Shown in pieces: positions 42,281-50,556 of a stretch of DNA of 64,000 bases (the first letter of the stretch is position 1; each line of letters opens with the position of its first letter). A program made the translations under genes and the position numbers. The DNA lies in NCBI GenBank assembly GCA_038207155.1, contig JBBRAB010000004.1:62001-126000 (forward strand). Direction: 5' to 3'. The DNA comes from FEN-1139 sp038207155 (GTDB lineage: Bacteria > Myxococcota_A > Polyangia > Polyangiales > Polyangiaceae). Below the pieces are notes generated by a model. It did no database searches and was not told the DNA's origin. It saw only the letters and a program-made list of their open reading frames with translations.

Positions 42281-45200
42281 ATGCGTCACGCCCTCATTGT
42301 TGCCTCCGACTACTCGGAGAATGGTGCTCTGGTTGCCCGCCCCGCGTTTCCGATCACTGGCGAGGCGTTCGCTGAACGGCTTGCTCGCGACGACACGGGA
42401 TTTAGCGTCACGCGACTCGATGCGAATCGAGAGCTCCCGGAACGACTCGAAGAGTTTCTGACAGCGAACACCGGTCGACTCGAAACCTTGATCGTCCACT
42501 TCTCGGGCTATCTGGCGTTCAAGACCGAGCGCGGCCCCGCGATGTTGCTCGACGGCCCGCGCTTGCGCGCCTTCCCGCTGTCGCGGCTCCACGCCGCACT
42601 GGCGGCTGCAACCCAGCAATCCTTGGTGATTTGCGATGCGGTCGGCCTCGATGACGGCCAACGCACGATGAGCGAGCTCGTGCCCTTCGTGGGTCACGCC
42701 GTTCAAAACCAAAATGGTGCGCTGAGCAGCCTCACGAGCCTTCATCCTGAGTCCAGCTCGAATCGTCCCGGGGTGAGACGTCTGACCGATCTCTGGCTGC
42801 TCGCTCTCGATGAGGTGGCACGACTGGCCAACGGCGGGCTCGGTCTCGCGAGCGCGGTCTACGCGACGATGCAGCATGAAAAGCTGGGTTTTTCCGAGAT
42901 TCCTGCGCTCGAATATCGCCCGGGTTACTACGATTTCGTCCTACTCCAGGGTCCCCGTGTTGGAGGCGTCGCCGAAGACGCGAATGCTGCCGAGCAAACC
43001 AGTACCGAACCCGCGACCGATCCACTGCTGCAGGCAGCGCCCACTGAGGTCGACGACGACAGCAGCCCCACGCTCGTCACCGACACGCTCTCACTAATTG
43101 AGTCGCCCATTCGCGACACGGTACCGGGCCCCGACACCGAGGGCTCTGGCGCCTTCTCCGAGACGGAGGCCGCGACCGAAGGTGGGCACGTCGCGAGTCA
43201 GGACGAACCGGACACCACTCGCGAAGCAGTCGATCTGGACGCAGAGACCCCGCGCCCGGCAGCGGCCAACTGGGGCGCGGACGCGGCCTATTTTCCAAGC
43301 GCACCACCGCCTCCGGTCGAGCATGCCCATCGCCCGCCGCTTGGTACGCTACCCGGGGTGGCGCCGCTCGCTCCGATTCATATCGGGGAGCAGTCGACAG
43401 AGCACAGCATTCCCACCGCGTTTGAGCTGCCCGAGGCCGCGAGCGCAGCGGTTGAGCCGAGCGAGCTTCCGTCTCATACGGCAGACCGCATTCCGAGTGT
43501 GCTCGACACCGATCCGGTGACCCTGGCGCTCGATGACGCGGATCGGCTGATGTACCGCGGAGACGCGGCTGCTGCTCTCCCGAACTACGAGTGGGTCCTC
43601 GGACAGCTTGCGTCCCTGGGGGACGAACGCCTGCCCAGTGTCTACGCCAGAATTGGTGACGCCCAGCGCGCTCAGAACCAGGGGCCCCAGGCCCTGCTGT
43701 CCTATGAGCAGGCGCTCACCCTCGACCCGCGCGATGAGGTCGCCTTCGACGGAGCCTGCGAGCTCTACCGCCATGCGGGGGATTTTGAGGGGCTCGTGGT
43801 CACGCTGCGACGTCGCATCGGTTGCGGGGAATCGCTGGAAGCTCGTTTGGACCTGCTCGACAACATCGTCGAGATCTGGGCGACCGAGACCAACGAGCTC
43901 CCGCGGGCCATCGAAACCCTTGAGGAACGCCTCAGTCTCCGCGAGGATCTCGCGACGCTCGAACGTCTCGTGGAACTCGATGATCTGACGGGGGATCCGA
44001 CCAGTCGAATCCTGACCCGTGAGCGACTTCTCACATTGATCGCCCCGGCGTCGGAACAGTCAGCATTGATTCTCCTGGAGTCCGCCCGTATCGCGGCAAC
44101 CAACCTTGAAGATTGCCCACGCGCAGTTGAGCTGCTTGAGCGGGCGCAGCAGGCCGAGCCAACCTCGCTCGAGGTGCTCGAGACCAGCGTCGAGCTGCTC
44201 ACCAATGCCCCGGAATCCTCGGCACTGGTGCGCCTTCACGAGCAGGCGCTGACAGCCTGCAGCGAGACGGAGCGCGCCGAGGACATCGCGGGCCGCATGC
44301 TCGCGCTGCTCGAAGCGCCCGAGCATGCCCAACACCTCACCACCGCCAGTCTCGTGCAGCTGGCCAAAGTGGGCAATGCTTCCCCGGAGCGCACCGCGTT
44401 GGTCGTGCAGGCGCTGCTGTCACGCGATCAACTGGAGCTCGCCGCCACGACTCTCGGCGGAGCGCTCGAGCGTGACCCGCGTCACCCAGCGATGCTTGAG
44501 CAGCTGAGCGAGCTCCTCAGCAACCAGGGAGACGTGGAACGCGCTGCGAACGTCGCCTCGGTCCGCGTCAGCTGCGGGGACTGTCCGCCGGCGCTCACGG
44601 AGCGCGCGGCCGCCCTGGAGCTTAGCGGGCTACCCCTCGCGAGCCGCGTGCTCGGCGCTCCGGACTACACCGGCCGGCTGTACCCCGCGAGTCTCAATCG
44701 CGAGCTGACGGAGGCGCTGGGCGCGCTTGAACCCGTGCTCGTCGCCAGCGGAGCCGTCCCTGCCCCACCCAAAGGCACCGTTCCGAAGGACGCCACGATT
44801 CTCGATCCCGCCACCAGCACGGCAACGCTCGCGCGCAGTATGGCATGGACCGCGCGCTTCTTGGGCATTGAGGTGCCGCAGCTCGTCGTCGTGCCTGAAC
44901 ACGAGTTCCCATTGGCACTCGTGCCTGGCAAATCGCCTCAGCTGCTGCTCACGCGTGCGCTCGGGAGCGGACTGTCGCTGACCGAGCTTGGGTTCCTCGG
45001 CGCGCAGCAGCTGGTGCTGCTCCGACCGTCCTTCGTGCTGCGTTCCGACCTCGGGGTGGCCCCGCCGCTCAGTTCCGTGCTGGAGGTCCTGTTGATTCTG
45101 GCCAGAGAAGGGGAAGACGCGGTCAAGAAGCTGCCAGCTGAGCAGAAAAAGCTGGGCAAGCGCCTCGACGTGCAATTGGAGATGGAACCAGAGCTCAAGC

Positions 45201-45478
45201 CCCGCCTGTCGGAACTCGACGCGGCGCTCAAGGGCGAGGCTGATCTCGGTGCCTGTGCGCAGCTCTGGCTCGAGAGTATCGATCGAACTCGACTGAGGGT
45301 CGCCCTGCTCGCCTGCGCTGACCCTTCCCATGCCATCGCGCTTTGTCGCAAATGGCCGATGGTGAGTCCCCTCTCGCTCGAGCAACAGCTCGACGAACTC
45401 GCGCAGTACGCCTGCTCACCTGCCTACGCCGAGCTCCGCCGTGAGCTTGGACTCGCACTCGGTCAACCGACGCAGTGA
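42281..45478 (+). CDS. TPR protein with N-terminal inactive caspase-like domain
   Basis: A 1065-aa cytoplasmic protein with no signal. Residues 1-205 resemble a caspase/metacaspase fold (HALIVASDYS near the N-terminus, LIVHFSGYLAF, VICDAVGL), but Tyr77 stands where the catalytic His of the SGHG motif would be and Val121 where the catalytic Cys of DAC would be. About 235-395 is an acidic, Pro/Ala-rich linker. About 400-800 holds TPR-like helical repeats (ALLSYEQALTLDPRDEVAF is the clearest). A C-terminal domain (about 845-1060) has SLTELGFLGAQQLVLLRPSFV. A scaffold or binding function is likelier than proteolysis. ATG 42281 is preferred to TTG 42254. Confidence 0.72.
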   Translation: MRHALIVASDYSENGALVARPAFPITGEAFAERLARDDTGFSVTRLDANRELPERLEEFLTANTGRLETLIVHFSGYLAFKTERGPAMLLDGPRLRAFPLSRLHAALAAATQQSLVICDAVGLDDGQRTMSELVPFVGHAVQNQNGALSSLTSLHPESSSNRPGVRRLTDLWLLALDEVARLANGGLGLASAVYATMQHEKLGFSEIPALEYRPGYYDFVLLQGPRVGGVAEDANAAEQTSTEPATDPLLQAAPTEVDDDSSPTLVTDTLSLIESPIRDTVPGPDTEGSGAFSETEAATEGGHVASQDEPDTTREAVDLDAETPRPAAANWGADAAYFPSAPPPPVEHAHRPPLGTLPGVAPLAPIHIGEQSTEHSIPTAFELPEAASAAVEPSELPSHTADRIPSVLDTDPVTLALDDADRLMYRGDAAAALPNYEWVLGQLASLGDERLPSVYARIGDAQRAQNQGPQALLSYEQALTLDPRDEVAFDGACELYRHAGDFEGLVVTLRRRIGCGESLEARLDLLDNIVEIWATETNELPRAIETLEERLSLREDLATLERLVELDDLTGDPTSRILTRERLLTLIAPASEQSALILLESARIAATNLEDCPRAVELLERAQQAEPTSLEVLETSVELLTNAPESSALVRLHEQALTACSETERAEDIAGRMLALLEAPEHAQHLTTASLVQLAKVGNASPERTALVVQALLSRDQLELAATTLGGALERDPRHPAMLEQLSELLSNQGDVERAANVASVRVSCGDCPPALTERAAALELSGLPLASRVLGAPDYTGRLYPASLNRELTEALGALEPVLVASGAVPAPPKGTVPKDATILDPATSTATLARSMAWTARFLGIEVPQLVVVPEHEFPLALVPGKSPQLLLTRALGSGLSLTELGFLGAQQLVLLRPSFVLRSDLGVAPPLSSVLEVLLILAREGEDAVKKLPAEQKKLGKRLDVQLEMEPELKPRLSELDAALKGEADLGACAQLWLESIDRTRLRVALLACADPSHAIALCRKWPMVSPLSLEQQLDELAQYACSPAYAELRRELGLALGQPTQ

Positions 45479-45503
45479 CCCGCGGGGCGACCCAAGCGCG
45501 CGA

Positions 45504-45767
45504 CTAGCGCGACGGCCGCCCCCACAGCGCTCCGAGGCCTGCGGTGACGGCCGCCAGCAGCGCGAACGTCAGCGGCGATTGACCTGCGGCGCAGGTCGTC
45601 GCCGCCCCGAGCGCGACGCTCGCAAGCCAGGCGAGGGTTCCTACCCCCAAGGACACGAAGATGGCCACGAACCAGCGCGACCTGAGCAGGCAGCGCCAGG
45701 CCCCCCTCGACCTGTGGGGCGAGCACGCCTCCTTCGGTGAGAGCTGACTCCCCCAATCCTCAGTCAT
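45504..45767 (-). CDS. Small membrane protein, unknown function
   Basis: An 87-aa reading frame with two hydrophobic helices (about 32-55 and 63-80) after a basic stretch, and a positively charged end. It starts at ATG 45767. A second frame on the same strand (45463-45756) lacks membrane character and looks like a shadow. It is convergent with the TPR gene. No family is recognised, and the evidence is length and hydrophobicity only. Confidence 0.45.
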   Translation of the reverse strand: MTEDWGSQLSPKEACSPHRSRGAWRCLLRSRWFVAIFVSLGVGTLAWLASVALGAATTCAAGQSPLTFALLAAVTAGLGALWGRPSR

Positions 45768-45870
45768 TGGGTCGAGCTACGCGCGCCCCGGGGCCATAGT
45801 TTCACTGCTGCGCCGCCCCCCCATCGCACGAGGGGTCGACGCTAGTACAGCATATAGTGGCAGGCGCCCC

Positions 45871-47724
45871 TCAGTACTGAAACGAACTGCCGCCAATGAA
45901 CTCCCGCAGAATGGAGGTCGGGGGCACTCGATCCGGGTACAGCGGTACGATTCGGTCGACAAGGCGCAGCAAGCGGAAGGCAGTGGCAGCTGCCCGATGA
46001 TCGCGTGGCACTTCCAACAGGTAGCGCTCAGCAAATACCTTGAGGACCGCGATTTCGTAAATCAGCGAGGTATCAAAGACGGCGTCCGCGTTGTGCTGAA
46101 ACGGAAAGATGTGCTTTCTCTCGCCGGCCCGCACGCTTTCCCAGCGCGCGATGGTCTCAGCCGCGGAATAGCCGCGAGAGTGACGATCACGCACGATCCG
46201 TCGAATCAAGCGAATGTCCGAAGCGTGCAGGCGAGTCACTCGGTCAAACGGAAGCTGAGCTAGTGGGCACACGAAAATCCGAAAAACCTCGTGCTGACCG
46301 ATTGGACCGAGCAGCCCCGGGTTCAGACCATGGATCCCCTCGAGCATGAGGACGCAGTTGTGATTGAGGCGAACCGAGGCGCCCCCCTCGGTCGCGCTAC
46401 GACCCGCTTTGAAGTCGTAGTGAGAAGTCTTCACGGTCTCACCGCGCAGCAGTCTCCCGAGGTGCTCTTGCAGCATCTCCAGCCGCAAGGCCTCTAGCGC
46501 TTCGAAGTCGTATTCACCCGTGTTGTCCTTGGGCGTCAGCTCGCGATCACAGTAATAGTCGTCCAAGCTGATGGCGATCGGGTTCATTCCCAGGACCTGA
46601 AGCTGCACCCTCAGTCGCTGGATGAAGGTGGTCTTGCCCGAGCTGCTCGGCCCCGCAATGCACACAATGCGCGCCGATTTTCCGCGCCCGTGCACCTCAT
46701 CGGCGATGCGAGTGATCCTCTTTTCGTGAAACCCCTCGCTCACGTTGATGAGCTCACCCACGTGGCCCGTGATGCAAGCTCGGTTGAAAGCGCCGACGCT
46801 CTTAATATCGAGGGTCTCGAGCCAGCGCTCTTGCTGCTGGGTCATCGAGAGGGTCTGACGAGACACCGCCAGCGCCTCCTCATTGCTCACCGAACGAAGT
46901 CCAGCGTGCATCATCGTCGCTGGCTCTACGCGCAGCATGCCTGACGGCTCCGCGTTCTCCATGGTGGTGACTGGGGGACCACTTACGGCAGCGCGCTGGG
47001 ATTGCGAACGCTCGGAGTTGCCGAATAAGAGCAGTAGTCCCCCGTGATCCGCCAGAATTCGAAAGCCCCCCGCCAACGCAGTGTTGTGGAGCAGCGGCAT
47101 CATCACGATGGCGTGCACGCGGCCGTAAGAGGCCAGCGGGACGCTGGAGTCTCGCCAGGTGGCGAGCAACTCAACCGTGTCATTCCAGCGTACCCGCTGA
47201 AAATACTCCATCGCCTCGGTTGGTCCGACCCAAGACTCGTTGAGCGGGAGCGCCTCGGCCACGAGACGATTCATCTCTTGCTCGAGCTGGGCAGCGAGCG
47301 CTTCCGCCCGCTGCTTGAAGCCGAGGCCGATCAGGACGCGCCGACCAAACCCCACCGAATGGGCCAGCCGAACCTCCGCTTCGGGCGCAATGCGTTGGGC
47401 CGCCTCAAGCAGCAGGAGCGACTGGCTCATGCGATGGATGCGCTGACCCTCGAGACTGTCGATCGTTAGCGGTTCGACATCGGCGTTCCAAGTTGGACGA
47501 ACCGATAGAGACACCGGACGCTGTCCGAGGAGGGCCGCCACGATCAGACTACCGTGATGCTCTCGCGGCAGCGTGTCACTCAGCGGAGTGCCCGAAGCCA
47601 CCACCCTGAGCTCGCCGTCGTAGCGAAGCACGACGGACTCTGGTCGCGGCACCAGCGGGGCTTCGTTCAGGTCAGCGTCAACCCCAGGGGCGATCGGTCG
47701 AAGCGTCACGCGCAACTCGGACAT
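45871..47724 (-). CDS. Nucleoside kinase with TGS/ThrRS-like N-terminal region (uridine-kinase type)
   Basis: A 617-aa protein. The N-terminal 190 residues have a TGS-like start (LRVTLRPIAPGVDADL) and a threonyl-tRNA-synthetase second-additional-domain look (RIHRMSQSLLLLEAAQRI). The C-terminal 270 residues are a phosphoribulokinase/uridine-kinase domain with P-loop IAGPSSSGKTTF (about 355-366), AISLDDYYCDRELTP, YDFEALEALR and MLEGIHGLNPGL. Proteins with this fusion are annotated as uridine kinases, and the exact nucleoside is untested. ATG 47724 is chosen because the upstream frame to 47862 has no domain support. It diverges from an EamA transporter across a 22-bp palindrome. Confidence 0.85.
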   Translation of the reverse strand: MSELRVTLRPIAPGVDADLNEAPLVPRPESVVLRYDGELRVVASGTPLSDTLPREHHGSLIVAALLGQRPVSLSVRPTWNADVEPLTIDSLEGQRIHRMSQSLLLLEAAQRIAPEAEVRLAHSVGFGRRVLIGLGFKQRAEALAAQLEQEMNRLVAEALPLNESWVGPTEAMEYFQRVRWNDTVELLATWRDSSVPLASYGRVHAIVMMPLLHNTALAGGFRILADHGGLLLLFGNSERSQSQRAAVSGPPVTTMENAEPSGMLRVEPATMMHAGLRSVSNEEALAVSRQTLSMTQQQERWLETLDIKSVGAFNRACITGHVGELINVSEGFHEKRITRIADEVHGRGKSARIVCIAGPSSSGKTTFIQRLRVQLQVLGMNPIAISLDDYYCDRELTPKDNTGEYDFEALEALRLEMLQEHLGRLLRGETVKTSHYDFKAGRSATEGGASVRLNHNCVLMLEGIHGLNPGLLGPIGQHEVFRIFVCPLAQLPFDRVTRLHASDIRLIRRIVRDRHSRGYSAAETIARWESVRAGERKHIFPFQHNADAVFDTSLIYEIAVLKVFAERYLLEVPRDHRAAATAFRLLRLVDRIVPLYPDRVPPTSILREFIGGSSFQY

Positions 47725-47785
47725 CGCGTTGAACCTCACCGGTCTCAGGGCGTCCGTCAAGCGAAAGGCCGGCGAGCGACCTGCG

Positions 47786-47807
47786 ACTTGGACCGATCGG
47801 TCCGAGT
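47786..47807. promoter_or_regulatory. 22-bp palindrome, candidate operator
   Basis: A perfect 14-bp palindrome GGACCGATCGGTCC (47790-47803) is extended by ACT/AGT arms with one mismatched pair. It lies 62 bp from the kinase start and 38 bp from the EamA start, in the shared divergent promoter region, where a dimeric repressor site would be expected. Confidence 0.55.
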
Positions 47808-47844
47808 TGCGCGCTAGCGGCCTCTCAGCCGGCGCATTTGACGA

Positions 47845-48807
47845 ATGGCCCGTCTGCCCCAAGAGTTGCGCGCGTTGCCTCCAGGTCCGTCCCGCCAGAG
47901 TTCGTCGCCACGCTGGTTGGCGTGGACTGCGTTCGCGTCCGTCTCGGTGTTCTGGGGCACGACCGCGCCCGCGATCAGGTACGCAGTGGGGTATTTCCCG
48001 CCGCTTGAACTGGCGGGACTGCGCTTCGCCATCGCCAGCTTCGTCATCCTGAGCGCTCTAGCGCTCCTGAGGCGTCTCCCCCAGTCACTCGGGAGGGCTT
48101 GCCGAAGCGTGGTTCCCGGGGCCGCTGCCCTGGCGCTCTCCAACGCCCTGGTCACGTTCGGGTTTCAGCGCGTCCAGAGCGGTCCGGGAGCGCTATTGCT
48201 CGCCACGACAGCGATGAACATCGCCCTTTGGGATGCGCTCTGGCCGGGCTCACCGCGACTGCCATCACCCTCACTCGGGCTTGGACTCCTGTTAGGTCTG
48301 CTCGGCGTGGTGGTGTTGCTGGGCGACCGAGCCGGCGGCGGACACAGTGATGTGCTCGGCTATGCGCTGCTCTTGGCCTCCTCGATGAGTTGGGGTCTCG
48401 GAAGCGTTTGGCAAGCGCGTCGACCGAGCGGGCTCGACGCCATCACGACCTCGGGACTGCAGATGGCGATGGCGAGTGCGGCGTTGCTGCTCACCTCCCT
48501 GCTCAGCGGAGAGACCTTCGCTTGGCCGCACACACTGGGGCCTTGGGCGGCGATGGGCTTTCTAGTCGTGACTGGCTCGCTCATCGCGTTCGTCGCCTAC
48601 CACTACATACTGGCGCACCTCTCCACGGCCCTGGTCGGCCTGTACACTTACCTCAACCCGCTGGCCGCGACGCTTGCTGGCGCAGCATGCCTCGGTGAGC
48701 GAGTGGGCCCGCGCTTCTTCGCAGCGGCGTCGCTGATTCTCGGCGCCGTCGCGCTCGTCCAGCTCTCCGAGCGTCGCCGCCGCGCCGCGGTCAGCTCGAA
48801 CGGCTGA
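47845..48807 (+). CDS. EamA/DMT family transporter
   Basis: A 320-aa inner-membrane protein with ten hydrophobic helices forming two EamA repeats (ASVSVFWGTTAPAIRYAVGYFPP begins the first, SMSWGLGSVWQAR the second) and the signature TALVGLYTYLNPLAATLAGAACLGE. Family members export amino acids, nucleosides or other metabolites. Sharing a palindromic region with a nucleoside kinase gene makes a nucleoside-related substrate conceivable, but this is only inference. Confidence 0.9.
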   Translation: MARLPQELRALPPGPSRQSSSPRWLAWTAFASVSVFWGTTAPAIRYAVGYFPPLELAGLRFAIASFVILSALALLRRLPQSLGRACRSVVPGAAALALSNALVTFGFQRVQSGPGALLLATTAMNIALWDALWPGSPRLPSPSLGLGLLLGLLGVVVLLGDRAGGGHSDVLGYALLLASSMSWGLGSVWQARRPSGLDAITTSGLQMAMASAALLLTSLLSGETFAWPHTLGPWAAMGFLVVTGSLIAFVAYHYILAHLSTALVGLYTYLNPLAATLAGAACLGERVGPRFFAAASLILGAVALVQLSERRRRAAVSSNG

Positions 48808-48952
48808 ATCCAGCTCCGACGTTGCTCCGTCCACCCTGCAAATATTCAGCTTCTCGCGAATTCCAAAAAAAGCGTCGTCGCGTATCTCCCTCGCCAGAGC
48901 AGCGGCTCCGCGGTAGCATCCAGGGTCGGGCGCTCGCCCAAGGACGGAACCC

Positions 48953-49831
48953 ATGCGAAACGCAATTCTTCTCATTGGCTTGATCGGCGTCTCTTCGGTG
49001 GCTTGCAGCTCAGGGGACGACAGCTCTCTCTCATCGACCCCTGGCTCGGGCTCAACGGGCTCAGGCTCAACGGGCACAGGAGGGGGCATCCATCTCGGAG
49101 CAACCACTGGCTCGGGAGCAACCCCCGGCGTCGTCCCAGGAGGGACCAAGGGACCGAACGGCGGACTGCTCGTCCCGGTCATCATTCGCGACTTCCCGAC
49201 GACCTTCCCGGACATGGAGTTCAAGACTCATGAGCCCGCCATGAGCGATCCGGCCAAGAGCTATGCCGCCGATCCGGGCATGGTCGCGGTCGACATCAGC
49301 GCGGAGATGAAGCCGGTCTACGCGGGCCCTGCGACGGGCACTGTTTCCACGACCGGACCAGCCAACTTCGCCATGTGGTTCAACACCGTCAAGGACGTCA
49401 ACTTCGAAGTGCCTTACGCGCTCGAGTTGATGCCGCAGCCGGCCGACGTCAATGGCGTCGTCAACTACGTCTACGACAATCAGATCTTCTTCCCGCTCGA
49501 CGCGGTGCCGACGCCTTGGGGCATCGACGCGGGAAAAACTCACAATTTCCACTTCACGCTCGAGCTGCACGCCATGTTCACCTACAAGGCCGGGCAGGTC
49601 TTCACGTTCATCGGTGACGACGACGTGTGGGTCTTCGTGAACGGCAAGCGCGAGGTGGACCTCGGTGGCATCCATCTGCCCCTAACCGGCAAGATCGAGA
49701 TGGACAAACTCGGCCTCGTCCCCGGCAAGGATTACCGGATGGACTTTTTCTTCTGTGAGCGCCACTACGACCAGTCGCACTTCCGCGTCGAGACCTCGAT
49801 CTCCGAGTTCAAGCCGGTTCCGCTGAAGTAG
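48953..49831 (+). CDS. Fibro-slime domain lipoprotein
   Basis: A 292-aa predicted lipoprotein (lipobox SSVAC, Cys18, then Ser) with a Ser/Gly/Thr-rich linker (20-60). The rest is a fibro-slime domain (about 60-290): VIIRDFPTTFPD at the start, FAMWFNTV, VYDNQIFFPLD, and the core FTFIGDDDVWVFVNGKREVDLGGIH. The domain was named from Fibrobacter and Dictyostelium surface proteins and is frequent in cellulose-adhering bacteria. Carbohydrate or cell adhesion is a reasonable guess. GGA lies about 6 bp before the ATG, and a strong terminator follows 90 bp after the stop. Confidence 0.9.
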   Translation: MRNAILLIGLIGVSSVACSSGDDSSLSSTPGSGSTGSGSTGTGGGIHLGATTGSGATPGVVPGGTKGPNGGLLVPVIIRDFPTTFPDMEFKTHEPAMSDPAKSYAADPGMVAVDISAEMKPVYAGPATGTVSTTGPANFAMWFNTVKDVNFEVPYALELMPQPADVNGVVNYVYDNQIFFPLDAVPTPWGIDAGKTHNFHFTLELHAMFTYKAGQVFTFIGDDDVWVFVNGKREVDLGGIHLPLTGKIEMDKLGLVPGKDYRMDFFFCERHYDQSHFRVETSISEFKPVPLK

Positions 49832-49919
49832 ACTCTGCCGAGCGCCCGAGGCCCGGAGCCTCCTCACGAGACGCTGGGTGCTCGCGCAGGACCGGAGCCC
49901 ACTACGTTCCGCAAACAGC

Positions 49920-49958
49920 AACACCGAGTCCCGGTCCTAGTCCGGGCTCGGTGTTTTT
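49920..49958 (+). terminator. Rho-independent terminator after the fibro-slime gene
   Basis: AACACCGAG-T-CCCGG pairs with CCGGG-CTCGGTGTT (one bulged T) around a 7-nt loop, followed by TTT. The A-rich left arm also gives a T-rich tail on the minus strand, so it could serve the convergent genes too. Confidence 0.9.
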
Positions 49959-49989
49959 CGTTGAGGCAACGCTCGAACGCATGCCGCGC

Positions 49990-50556
49990 CTAGGCGCGAG
50001 CAGCAAGCTCGGCCAGCGTTGGCTGCTCGTCACTGGTCACGCGAAAGCTGAGGGGCTGCCCCTCAGACTCGCAACGCTCAACGCGCGCGCCTTGCGGAAA
50101 CAGGCGCGCCGCCAGCTGCTCCAGCTCGGGACGAACCGCGGCTTCACCCTCGGCGGTGGCCGGAGTGCGGAGTCGATCAACGAAGCGGAGTTCGAGCTCC
50201 GAAGTCAAAAATTGAACGCCTGTGAGGCTTGGTTCCTGACCAAAGCTCACCGCGCTCGCGAGGGCACGCGTGACGATGCTCCCAAGTCGCTCTGCCGGCG
50301 GTTCCTCGCCCCGCTTGCGCAGCACGAGCAGACCAGGTCGCCCACCCGAGTGGTCAAATACATGGTCCGTGGCATGCCCCACGAGCAGCACGCTGGGCCC
50401 GCTCGGAACGTGACCGTAGTCGGCAACATCCACCAGCACGTCGGGCACGCGCGACTCACGGATCCAGGCGTGAAACACCTTCACCACGTCCGCGGTCGCC
50501 GGTTGCGTGCTCGGTTCGATGAACAACTTGACGGAAATGCGCTGCTGAGATGTCAC
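49990..50556 (-). CDS. Conserved partner of the sulfite/nitrite reductase
   Basis: A 188-aa cytosolic protein I cannot name. It is alpha/beta in pattern (ISVKLFIEPS, then VVKVFHAWIRESRVPDVLVDVADYGHVPSGPSVLLVG) with no cysteine-rich site apart from a single Cys near residue 160, so it is unlikely to be a ferredoxin. The start overlaps the reductase stop by 4 nt (50553-50556), which indicates tight translational coupling and probably a shared complex or a maturation role. It ends 30 bp from the terminator at 49920. Confidence 0.68.
   Translation of the reverse strand: MTSQQRISVKLFIEPSTQPATADVVKVFHAWIRESRVPDVLVDVADYGHVPSGPSVLLVGHATDHVFDHSGGRPGLLVLRKRGEEPPAERLGSIVTRALASAVSFGQEPSLTGVQFLTSELELRFVDRLRTPATAEGEAAVRPELEQLAARLFPQGARVERCESEGQPLSFRVTSDEQPTLAELAARA

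Noticed and set aside
45463..45756. 97-codon minus-strand frame at the end of the TPR gene
   Set aside because: Arg/Gly-rich with no hydrophobic pattern; the overlapping 87-aa frame with two helices is the better candidate.
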